NCBI GenBank assembly: GCA_904066235.2
Contig: CAJFCV020000004.1
Coordinates: 8,618,001-8,682,000 of the forward strand
Direction of reading: 5' to 3'
Length of the DNA stretch: 64,000 bases
Origin: Bursaphelenchus xylophilus
Taxonomy: Eukaryota > Nematoda > Chromadorea > Rhabditida > Aphelenchoididae
The notes beneath the pieces were generated by a model. It was not told where the DNA came from, searched no databases, and saw nothing but the letters and a program-made list of their open reading frames with translations. Position 1 is the first letter of the stretch. Each line of letters opens with the position of its first letter. Below are positions 25,119 to 35,738 of this stretch, in pieces. A program made the translations under genes and the position numbers.

Positions 25119-28100
25119 ATGGGGAGGAAATCCAAAGCGTCCAAACCGTTGGTGGACAAGGGGTATCAATCGGCGTCGTTCTTGGAAATGGTAGAAATTT
25201 TTTTGCACTTTTTAGCTTTTTTACATATCTTTTTCACTGTGCAAAAACCGGCCTTTGCCATGCGATTTTTTACACCTGCACAGTGCAAATTGAAAAAAAA
25301 TCGACTGCACTGTGCATCAGACTTTTTTTAGAAGCCAATAAAATTTTTTTCGCTACGTTTTTGATACCATAATCTATCTGCACAGTGGAATTTTTCGACT
25401 TTTATCGCACAGTGCAAAAAATTTATTTTTATTTTTTTTGCACTGTGCGATTTTTTCTTTTTAAAAATTAATATTTTATAATACAAATACACCTTCAGTC
25501 ATTTTCACTTTCGTGACACTCACGTTTCAGATGAGGTATGCCGGCAGATTCGACTGGTTTCTTTGCTGGACGGGTTTGATTTTTGCCATTCTTTCCGGTG
25601 CCTCCATTCCGACCGGAATTATTTCGTTTCGCGGTATCACTGGTATTCTCATGGTGGCTCAACAAGAATATGAGCAGGGTGGAGTAAATACAACTGTGTT
25701 ATACGACACCGTTGTGTATTACGTGATATTGTACTTAATTTTGTCGTCAATTATGTTTGGAACCACTTATGTTGCGGTGAGTTCGGTCATTTTTAAATTT
25801 TGCTGCATAAAAAATTCACAGGTTTCTTCTTGTCGGTGAGAGTAACAATTGTTACAGAAAATAGAGAATTTTACGTTAAGATCTTCAGATATAATTTTAG
25901 TGACGTTTTTTATTTACTTTTTTTTTCTTTCCAGTTTGCTTGTTTCTTCACACTTTGTGAACGTCAACTCGACATCTATCGCAAAAAGTTTCTCCATGCA
26001 ATTTTACATCAGGATATTGAATGGTTCGACACTCACGAAATTGGAATGCTCACTCAAAAAATGTCATCGTAAGTACTGTAATCTTCAAAAACAATTTTTA
26101 CAGCCTATAAAAACAATATAAGAAGTCACAATAGTCAATTATATAATGTAACCGATTATAGCTCAATACAATAGAATCTTTCTAAAACGAATATATTTTT
26201 TTCAATCATTTGACCACCCTTAAATTTCAGTGGAATGGACCGGATACGAGACGGAGCCAGTGACAAGATCGTCCTCTTTGTTCGCGCCTTCTCTTGTCTT
26301 TTCGCCGGATTGACGATTGGATTCATTATGCATTGGCAAATGGCGTCAGTCATGTTGATTGTCGTTCCAATGGTGGCTTGCATCACATACGTTTCGGCGT
26401 TGGTAAGCCAATTTTTTTGACATCGAAAGGTCTCCAAGTAATGAAAATCGAGTACCTCCCATAAAATCTCGCTAATTTTTCTTGATTTTCTATTTCAAGT
26501 CCGATTTTTAAATTAAAAAATTGACCCTCTTTAGACCTCCAAGTCCTCCCTGCGCAAGCAAAACGACGCCTATGGAAGTGCCGGAGCTGTCGCCGAAGAA
26601 GTTATCAGCGGAATCCGTACTGTTGCCGCATTCAACGCCCAAAACTTTGAAGTCAACCGCTACAATAAGTACCTGGAAATTGGCTGTAAAAGTGGAACAC
26701 GCAAACATTTTCTCACCGGCTTCTTCACCGGTCTGCACGGTCTGATCATGTTCGTTTCAATGGGTGTCGCTTTTTGGTATGGCTCGATGATTGTGCTGGA
26801 GGGTGGAATGTCTCCGAGCACTGTGTTTGCAGTGTTTTGGAGTTGTTTGAATGGTGCCTTCCAGTTGTCGCAGATCTTGCCGCAAATCTCGGTACTAATG
26901 GGTGCGAAAATTTCGGCTGGTGAAATTTTATCGTTGATTGATGAGGTGGGTGATGATGTAGTAAATTAAAATGTAAAAATCTCAAGAAGAAATGAATCTA
27001 TCCCTCTGAAAAATCATTTATCAACTAACGTTTTAGCGTCCAAAAATTGAATGTTGCGAAGAACGCGGAGTAACTTTAAAAGAGCCTCAGGGCCGAATCA
27101 AGTTCTCCGATATCCGATTCCACTATCCCAGTCGGCCAAACGTCCCGATCCTTCAAGGAGTTTCATTTTCCGTCGACGCTGGCCAAACAGTCGCTCTGGT
27201 TGGCCATAGTGGCTGTGGAAAGTCTACGATGATCTCTTTGTTGATGAGATATTACACTCAAGACAGTGGAACAGTAAGTTCGCGATACAAATTAAATTAT
27301 ACATGCTTTTTCAATGTTTAGGTGACAGTTGACGACACACCAATCGAAGATTTCAATACGAATTGGTTGAGGAGTATTGTTGGGATTGTCTCTCAAGAGC
27401 CGATCGTTTTTGCCGCCACAGTTGCCGAGAATTTGAGGATGGGAAAAGAAAATGCGACCAAGGAAGAGATGGTCCAAGTTTGCGAGGCAGCAAATGCCCA
27501 TGAATTCATCTGCAGATTGCCGGATGTAAGAGAAATGTAATTTTTCTTTATTAGCGCCGAATTTCAGGGCTATGACACACGAATTGGCGAAGGAGGAGTC
27601 AAGCTTTCGGGAGGCCAAAAACAACGTCTGGCCATTGCTCGAGCTCTGATTCGAAACCCCAAAATCTTACTGCTTGATGAAGCCACATCCGCGTTGGACA
27701 CAGAGTCAGAACGGCATGTCCAAGCAGCAATAGACAAGGCTGCTGATGGCCGGACGACCATAATTATTGCCCACCGATTATCGACCGTTCGGAACGCCGA
27801 TAAAATCATTGTTTTCGATCATGGAAAGATCGTGGAGGAAGGAACTCATGATGAGTTGATGGAAAAGGATGGAGTGTATAAGGGGCTGGTGCAAGCGCAG
27901 GAAATCGAGCAGTTTGAAGAGCTGGCTGACGTCAGGTTTGAAGAAGAAGATGCTCAGGAAAAGCCAAAAATGAGAAGTCGAGCTGGATCGGTGATTTCGA
28001 GGATCTCCCAATACGATTCAAAGAGAGCGAGTGATCGGCTGAAGAGATCGATGAGTTCGGTGGTTGAAAATGATGTTCAAACTGAAGAGTAAGTAAAAGT

Positions 28101-31100
28101 AAAGGCAAACTCGTATTTTACGATTTCTCTCTTACTTTTTACTTTTTCAGTATAATACAAGAGATGCGAGAAGAAGGCGCCGAAAAGGCCTCAATCAGAG
28201 ACCTTTGGAGATTCGCTGACAAGGAGCATAAACGCTTTGTTATTGGTCTCATTTGCACTTTTCTGCGTGGGACAACCTTGCCCTTATTCTCCTTGATTTA
28301 TGGCCGAATGTTCCTGGCCTTGGGAGAAGCGTTGAAGGAGGAGAACAGAGGGAATACGGAAAATCAGTATGTACTGAATGGAGTTGCATTCGCCGCGTTG
28401 GGAGTGTTCACTTTTATTTTTACATTGTCGTCAGGGGCGCTATTGGGGTCGGCTGGAGAAAGAGTTACGAAGAGATTGAGAACTGCCGTGTTCAAGGTGA
28501 GAATTCAGCAAGTTTCTTGTCATATCCTGCTCGGACTTTTCTTAAAATTTTATCGGACTTAACCTGGGTTTTGGACAGATATTGATTAATTTTCACCCTC
28601 ATTTCAGAACGTCCTCCGCCAAGACGGCGGCTACTTTGACGACCCTCGGCATGCCACTGGCAAGCTGACAACTCGTCTGGCTAGTGATGCCCCCAACGTT
28701 CAAGCAGCGTTGGATCAACGACTTTCCGAGGTTCTTCAGGGACTTGTCGCTCTAATCTGTGGAATTACGATATCTTTCTCATTCAGCCCTCTATACGCGC
28801 CGGTCGGATTGCTTTGCGCTTGTTTTACCGTCATGTTCCAAGTATTCTTGACCAATTGGCTGAAGCATCGGGGCGCCAGAGATGTGGAGAGCGCTGAGGA
28901 GGCGTCGAGAGTGAGAAATAGATTATATTTTGGAAGGTTTGACCTTATTTTAGCTAGCATCAGAAGCCATTGAACACGTAAAAACAGTGCAAGCCCTAAC
29001 CCGCCAAAAATTGATCTACGATCTTTTTTGCAAGGCTTCAGTACGACCAAGACAGCGTGCCATTTTTCGAGGACTAATCCAATCGATCTCGTATGGAATT
29101 GGGACTTGTTTTATGTCCATTAATTTTGCCGGATCGTACTTTTTTGGCATGTTAATGGTCAATGCCGGACTCATCGAGCCTTATGTTGTTTTTCAGTGAG
29201 TTGACGGGGACTTTGTGAGATCTAAAATTGGGTTTAGAGTAATAGAAGCGCTGAATATGGCAGCGATCACAATTATCAATGCATCCTCGTATCTACCAGA
29301 GTATATTAGAGCCAGAGTTGCGGCTGGATTACTGTTCAAAATTATGCGACAAGAACCGTTGATCGACTCAATGTCCGAAGGAGGATTGACTCCGGTAAAA
29401 AAGTTTTCTTAAAAAAAAATTAGAGAAAATTCAGCATGATCCCCATTTATAATATTTTGCAGGAAATCGAAGGTGAAATCAAATTTGAAAACGTCTTCTT
29501 TGCCTACCCCAACAATCCCCAACACCGCGTCCTCAACGGCTTTACCCTTCAAGCCAATAAAGGCGAGACTCTGGCCTTGGTTGGCCCATCTGGATGCGGG
29601 AAGTCGACCACCATCCAACTGCTTGAACGATATTATGAGATTCTGGCAGGGCAACTTCTGATTGATTCCCACAATTTCCGGCAAATTTCCATTCGGCATT
29701 TGAGGAATAACATTGCGCTTGTTTCACAAGAACCGACGCTTTTCAACATGTCCATTTTGCAGAATATTACGTATGGATTGGAGCGTGTGGACATGGAGAG
29801 AGTGGTGGAGGCGGCGAAGATGGCGAATGTGCATGAATTCATCGACTCGTTGCCAAATGTAAGAAAGAACTGTTTGTTTTCTTGGCTATGTTTCAAAAAA
29901 TTTGTTTTCTGGGAAAATGTGTTTACGGAGACAATGAAGGGTATACGCACGTCAATCCAAAACAGAAGAAAAAAAGTTCACGCCCCTTTTTGGTGATTCG
30001 TTCAAAACGAAATGTCACTATCCGATAAAAAGAATTTTCTTATCTTTCTTCTTCCTTTTCGAGAAAAAGCAAGTATTTCGGGCCAGAAAAAGTACCGATC
30101 ATCATTTTGCGACATTTCTTCTCTCTTTTACAGGGTGGGGCATCTTTGTGGCCCGATTTGAATTGGCTATAACTTCTTTAGTTTTTGGCCAAATTTTAAA
30201 ATTCTTTTTTTCCCTGAATCGTCAGCCAACCCCATTTTGTTTGATACCAAGTATGTTATACATAGTAAGTGTATATCTACAGTTATTGCATTTATTCTTG
30301 GAGTTCATTTTTTCGGTCGTTTTTCGGTTGTTTTTTCGGTCTTTCCCGGTGTGTCCAGAAATGGAGTACGGTGCGGAAGAAAAATACGGCGGATTTTACC
30401 CTCCCGAAAATCGACCATGAGAATAAGAACAAAAAGTGAAGATCAACCTCCAGAGTTCGTCGAATGGTCCATGCTGAAGGCATTCCCTCGGTTCTGGCCA
30501 AACTTCGTGTACTCATATGCGGATTTTCTCGGAATTTTGACAAAACTTCTTAAATTTTCAGCTCCGTTCGTACTCATCTTTCCTGCTTTTTTTGTTTCCT
30601 GTTAACGCTGCCAGTCTCAAGAAACTTATTCCACGAACGTCGAATTGTCTTGCGATCTGGAGGTTAGGCATTACGTCCGTATTTTATGCGGTATCCCCGT
30701 TTGAAAATTTATCGCCGAACCGTACTTGCTATACCAAACCACAGACCAAGCCTTTTCTTCCACACCGGACTCCATTTTCGGACACACCGGGAAAGACCGA
30801 AAAAACAACCGAAAAACGACCGAAAAAATGAACTCCAAGAATAAATCCAATAACTGTAGATATACTTACTATGTATAACATATTTGGTATCTAACAAAAT
30901 GGGGTTGGCTGACGATTCAGGGAAAAAAAGAATTTTAAAATTTGGCCAAAAACTAAAGAAGTTATAGCCAATTCAAATCGGGCCACAAAGATGCCCCACC
31001 CTGTAAATCAATGAAAACGATACGAAGTTTCGAAACGGTTCAGGAAATGCGCTGGATTTACGTGATAGGGAGCTGTATCGACTAGACAGAAGAAAAAAAA

Positions 31101-31708
31101 TGTAAAGTCTTTCAAGGGCGCGTCTGACGCAAAAATCAGATTGATCTGTCGTGGAAATAATCCACAATTTTGTCAAAGAATATGAAGGCTTTTCGCGGCT
31201 AGAGCGGCCCCAAACTATGAATTCATTTCTCCGAAATGGTTTGTTCCAGTGGAAAAACTTACGCTCAATTCTGCGAATGTTTGTACTTGCTGCGAACAAC
31301 AACGCTAAAAAATAATCCAAAGTCACAAACTCCGAAGAGTACAGAACCTAGATTTGAATTTTTTAGCGCTACGAAACCTCGGTCGGAGCCAGAGGCGGTC
31401 AACTTTCCGGCGGCCAAAAACAGCGAATAGCCATTGCCCGTGCTGTGGTGCGAAACCCGAAAGTTCTTCTGCTCGACGAAGCGACTTCTGCGTTGGATAC
31501 GGAGTCCGAAAAAATAGTTCAAGCGGCGTTGGATAGGGCCAGTGAAGGAAGGACTGTAATTTCGATAGCTCATCGACTATCCACCATCCAGAAAGCCGAT
31601 GCAATTGCGGTGATAAAGGACGGACGAGTGTTCGAAATGGGGAAACATCAACAACTGCTTGCGAGAAAGGGCGTTTACTACCATTTGGTTCAAAAACAAA
31701 GCGGATGA
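25119..31708 (+). CDS. P-glycoprotein-type ABC exporter (ABCB full transporter)
   Basis: Full transporter of about 1260 aa, the usual size for animal P-glycoproteins, which use ATP to move hydrophobic compounds out across membranes. Exons: 25119-25190, 25531-25776, 25935-26068, 26231-26402, 26535-26945, 27037-27273, 27322-27525, 27568-28088, 28151-28496, 28608-28910, 28954-29195, 29238-29394, 29463-29858, 31367-31708. All introns are GT-AG and phases agree. Order is TMD1 (about 30-340), NBD1, a charged Ser/Arg linker (about 600-690), TMD2, NBD2. NBD1 has Walker [10 protein letters not shown] (401-409), Q-loop SQEP (Q449), LSGGQ (505-509), ILLLDE (525-530) and His561. NBD2 has GPSGCGKST (1056-1064), LSGGQ (1160-1164), VLLLDE (1180-1185) and His1216. 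Both sites look intact. The start is the first ATG after a TTTTCAG; an extra upstream exon is possible. The nematode pgp paralog cannot be assigned. Intron 13 carries a foldback transposon. Confidence 0.93.
25191..25530 (+). repeat. pgp intron 1 with clustered GCACAGTGC / GCACTGTGC motifs
   Basis: Within this 340-bp intron the nonamer GCACAGTGC or its reverse complement, or a close variant, occurs about six times (near 25229, 25276, 25302, 25378, 25411 and 25438), in both orientations between A/T-rich runs. Pairs could fold into hairpins. It may be a small inverted-repeat element or a protein-binding cluster; the sequence does not decide. Confidence 0.7.
30131..31003. mobile_element. 873-bp foldback DNA transposon in pgp intron 13, TA-flanked
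   Basis: The inverted arms are about 255 bp (30131-30385 and 30748-31003). They begin CAGGGTGGGGCATCTTTGTG, and TA dinucleotides flank both ends (30129-30130 and 31004-31005). TA duplication and long inverted ends fit a non-autonomous Tc1/mariner-type element. The centre (30386-30747) holds no recognisable transposase. A shorter relative lies at 48352-48545. The exons on either side still join in frame, so the insertion is tolerated if spliced out. Confidence 0.85.
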
Positions 31709-31852
31709 ACGAATATTTATTGTTGTAAATTTATTATTACTGGTTGACGAATGACGTTATTATAAGATTAAATTTTTGAAATTGGAATGAAATCTGACGG
31801 AGTGAGCAAATGTTTTTTGGGTTGAAAATTTGAAAATTAAAAATCCTTTTCT
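31709..31852. other. 144-bp convergent 3' gap between pgp and an MLT-10-like gene
   Basis: The two stop codons face each other across 144 bp, so the 3' untranslated regions are very short or overlap. TTTATT at 31729-31734 reads AATAAA on the - strand, and AATATTTATT on the + strand is a weak signal for pgp. Confidence 0.5.
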
Positions 31853-34800
31853 CTAAAATGGGTTGGGTTTCAAAAGCGGATGAGAATCTATACCCAAAAT
31901 ACCAGGCGATAAAACCTGCAAAACGTATCGATTCCCCGAAAACAGACCGTATGTAAAGAAAGATGGAGATAAAACCAGTACATTCATTGCATTTGGCGAT
32001 GCAACACGGAGAACTCCAGCTCCAGGACTCATCACAATCGCCGAAAATGCCTCTGGCGACAAAGCACGACCATCCAGAACTTTTGGGGAAAAAATTTTTG
32101 CCAAAAATGCCTCTGGCGCCAACACCCAACTGGTCAAAAGAAGCGGGGAAAACAACTGTAGTTGGAAGGCGGTTGGAGCGAGGACTCGGAAGACCAACAC
32201 GATCGGCGAGAAGATTGTGGCCACCATAAATCGAGGCGAGATGACGTCGGTCTAAAAATAGGGGTTGGAATAGTGGCAGAGCGCTCTATTAGGGTGAACC
32301 AAAATTTTTTCCTATTTTCTCTTCTTTTGGTCCGAAATAAACATTTTTATTTCGGTTTTCATTTGTTGTAAAATTATGTTTAAATTTTAAATAAAAAATC
32401 GGAAAAATTTTTTGGTTCACCCTAATATTTATACAATTTTACGAAAAAAAACTTTACTTACCCCCAGCATGTATGGTGAGAACAGCTGTAGATAAAAGGC
32501 GAATGGCGAGACGATATAGTTGCCCAAGAAATTCGGATTATTAATCCGAGACACAAAAGCGAATGGGTTTACGAATCGGAAATCAAAAATGGACGGTCTC
32601 CGCTTTGGCGCGGCTGTTGTTGCTCTTTTGAATCGATGAGGGGAAGCGGTAGTTCTTGGAGGGATTTTCCCTTCTTCTTCGGCCATTTGTAACAGCTCTT
32701 CTGGTGTTAGGTTGGCTAACTGTCGGACGGCAAGTTCGAGATTACGGTCGCTTTCGAAAAACGGATTATCAAGGTCGGCATTCATTGGATGCATGCCTAA
32801 AAAAGGGGGAAATAAGTCTGCAAAAGTTATGATTTCTTGCCATTTTCTCCATAGGCCATTTCCAATTGCTCTCTGTTCATTGGAGCATAACCAAACTTCT
32901 GCATATGCTTCTGTTGCTCTTCGGTGGTCAGTTTTCTAATTTCTGATATTTGTTGGTCCGTTTCTTCTGATCTTTTTATCCTGGGGTAGAGATCTCTCTT
33001 GAGTAATCTCATATGCTTGCCAAACCGACGAACATGACCCCCAAGCAGTCGGCTGCCGCCAGTAATATCGAGTAGAAGCTCGATCCACCGTTGAGTTTCG
33101 CAGTCATCCGATTTACTCCACTGAAAAAAAGAAGAATAAACTGTTTTTCTATCATTTTTGGAGTTGTAAATTGGCTTGATCATACCTTGAACAACCTCGG
33201 CAAAGGGATCATTCCCTCGTCTTGAAAGCTCAACATATTTGGAGAGAGCCATCTTTTGGATTCCGGATCCAAAGGGCCTTCCGGCAGAATATTGAAGAGC
33301 TTTGGGGATAGAACAGAAACAACTCCTTTATCATCGTAATTTTCAATGTCTTCCAAACTCTTTCTTAGTTGTTCATAAGGACTCTGTCCGTCTGGAGGGC
33401 GATTTTTAAACGTGACATTCATATCCATCTTACTGAGAAATCTATAAATTTATGATGACTAATATAGTAAGGCTATCTTCTTACCGCTCATTGTCTTTCC
33501 CGGCACCATAGGTATATCTGATGACGTGGTTCATCTGCTCAAAGTAATCCCTGACATCTCTAAGTGTCTTGACGTTTTTAGGCACCTCACAACGCCTGGA
33601 AACGTTGAATACTCGATGGTACGCTGAACAAAAATGCTGTAGATTGTAGCCTCAAAACTTACTAACATGTCGTTTCTTTCTTTTTGCCAATTTTTCCTTG
33701 ATTTTCTCCAATCTCCTCTTTTTCTCCAACCTTTCCAAACGTGATTTGTAGTTTGAATTTTTACTTTTTAGTCTTCGGATTTTGATGTCTTTCTTGGGAG
33801 ACTGTAGCTTCTCCAGACGGCTTGACCTTTCTTTCACTGCGGCTGAAACGTTCGATTAATGAAAATTGACGGCGAGAGAGACGAAAAAATTGATCGTTTA
33901 TCTTCTAAAGTTCGCGATGTTAACACAAGTTTTAACGTATTTCAAGACAACTAGAAAATGGAATCCGGGTGAGATATTTTTTAAACAGGAAATGTCACCA
34001 TGAATCTATATAATTTTAAAAAGTTTCTGCAACTTTTTCTGAATTTTTGGTAAGTTGAATGACATGTAAAGAAGAAACATACTATCTTCGGTCTCATCAG
34101 AACAAGTAAACCTTCGAAATATTGCTGAAAATATATTGCGAAGCCAGCTTCCATCATTGTCATCGTCTTGAACCTCACATCTCGAGTTTACTTTTTTGTG
34201 TTTCTTCATTGATTCTTTAGTTTCCTCTTTTTTGTCCCGCTCATCAAGAAGCCTTTCCACACACTTTGCCATATCAATGACATTCTTTGCTCTTCTGTGA
34301 CAAGAGCTGTAAATATTTTTATCCCGAATAGTCAAGTCTTCCAAGAGACGTTTGGCTTTGGCCTGCAAATTTAAAATTAAAATTGATATTATTAGTGTAT
34401 CACTTACATCAAACAAAGCGAAGGTTGATGCTCTATGAAACAGTGAGTCAATGTACTCTGGATGCAGTTCAAATTCTTGCTTCTTTTCTGAAATTTGAAA
34501 GGCAAATAAATTGCACGATGCATTGCAATGTTCAGTATTCAAATTTCCCCTTAATTTTGGCACGTTCGTTGCGCTTAGGCCACAATAAATTCCCGATAGT
34601 TTTTATTCGCGCCTTGCTAATTAAAATTATCGATAATAAGCGGGACCTACAGCAACTTTGCGCAAGTAGGCGTAAAATAAACTAAAAGCCTCAAATTTCA
34701 TTGGCGGTCTTCCCAAAAAATCAAGGTTATTTTGTTCAAAGCGTGAGCAAAAATTTTCCACAGCTTCCAGGATTTGAGGTTCATACTTTATGGAACCTTT

Positions 34801-34913
34801 ACTACAGTATCCTCCTTGAAGCCTCATCTCAACTCACCAGCACTCGCCTCACAATACAATAGCATGTTGCCAAACCAGAGCAAGAACAGACCCGTCTTCG
34901 CATTCACCCGCAT
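31853..34913 (-). CDS. MLT-10-like moulting-cycle protein, copy A
   Basis: Predicted secreted protein of about 674 aa in the nematode MLT-10 family (DUF644 region plus proline-containing repeats), whose founding member is needed for moulting in C. elegans. Exons in coding order: 34913-34838, 34487-34408, 34362-34083, 33842-33663, 33623-33485, 33441-33186, 33120-32841, 32796-32462, 32251-31853. Residues 1-25 are a signal peptide with core GLFLLWFGNMLLY. The middle is rich in charged helices (CHRRAKNVIDMAKCVERLLD, RFGKHMRLLKRDLYPR) and has the motif LSPNMLSFQDEGMIPLPRLF. RFKR at 485-488 resembles a furin-type site. From about 506 to the end run some 16 decapeptides such as FSPIVLVFRV and LAPEAFLAKI. 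The intron after exon 7 starts with GC (ATG|GCAAGA); the paralog has GT there. It is tandem with copy B. A role in cuticle or moulting is inferred from family. Confidence 0.92.
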
Positions 34914-35738
34914 CTTCCGAATTGCACTCAATCTCCGCAACAAGTTTCCGACATGTTACTTTGTGATTACCCAGCAAGGCATGAACTCTCTCGCATCGCA
35001 GTCTTTCGTCGACGAAAGTTCAATGCTAATTGGAGGAGAGTCTTTTCGTCGCAGCAGACGGCAACATTTTGATTCGTTTTTTTTCGAATTATCCGAAATT
35101 TGTCCGTCAAACGTCAACGGATTGATGGAGACGCAGGGCGCGGAGAAAGTATAATTGTAGGCTAGTGAAAAGGGCATCTGTTTCACTTTTTACCATCAAG
35201 TTCATCAAGTTTTTCAAGCGTCTTCGGAAGGTTGGGCATAGACTTGAAAGTGGAAATTCTTTTTTTTCGCGCACTTCTGAGCTTTGAACGACGGTTTGAA
35301 CTTTCATTTCGGGAGAAAAGTTCAGCGATAGAAGTGTATAGTCGACTGGTTGCGCTGGTGAGGGCTGTTACAAATGGTCGTCGGACACGAAAAGTGGTGA
35401 TTTGATTGGTAAATGACCTTGCTGAGATTTGGGAACCTTACAAGGTAAGCGAAATGATACTTAAAATCTCCTTTGTTCACGCAGAAGTATAAGAAAAAAG
35501 TTGATTTTGACAATTCATTTTTCTCGGCGACAATCCATGTCGATGCGACAGTATGCTCATTATTTTCCCGACAGATTGATCCTTATTAATTGTTATTTAT
35601 TGCAGTGGAATTTCATGGAAAATATGGAATGTAAAGGATCAGAGATTTGGAGTATACACATGTATATTAATAACAACAGGGAAGCGCTGAAAAGACAACA
35701 ATTGAATAATCAATAGAACCTTAGATGAGCTACATTTC
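34914..35738. other. Gap between MLT-10-like copies A and B, including copy A's promoter region
   Basis: It holds the 5' flank of copy A, with the shared block at 35003-35032, and the 3' flank of copy B. Near 35558-35574 the sequence ATTATTTTCCCGACAG matches one end of the small element at 38756-38898. No gene is supported. Confidence 0.5.
35003..35032 (-). promoter_or_regulatory. Conserved upstream block, copy A
   Basis: A 30-bp block 90-119 bp before the start codon matches the equivalent place upstream of copy B at 28 of 30 positions. It includes CTTTCGTCGACGAAAG, a perfect palindrome here, then GTTCAATGCTAATTG. AAAGTTCA resembles a nuclear-receptor half-site, and moulting genes of this family are known targets of nuclear receptors. 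Surrounding sequence is much less conserved, which favours a regulatory role over simple recent duplication. Confidence 0.5.

Noticed and set aside
30237..30605. 122-codon open frame in the pgp intron element
   Set aside because: Part of it is the inverted arm, and no transposase motif is recognisable.
35176..35186. CTGTTTCA, the core of the nematode piRNA promoter motif; also on the - strand near 48218
   Set aside because: Single occurrences of an 8-mer are expected by chance in 64 kb, and no cluster with the right spacing is seen. Two other matches lie inside coding exons.
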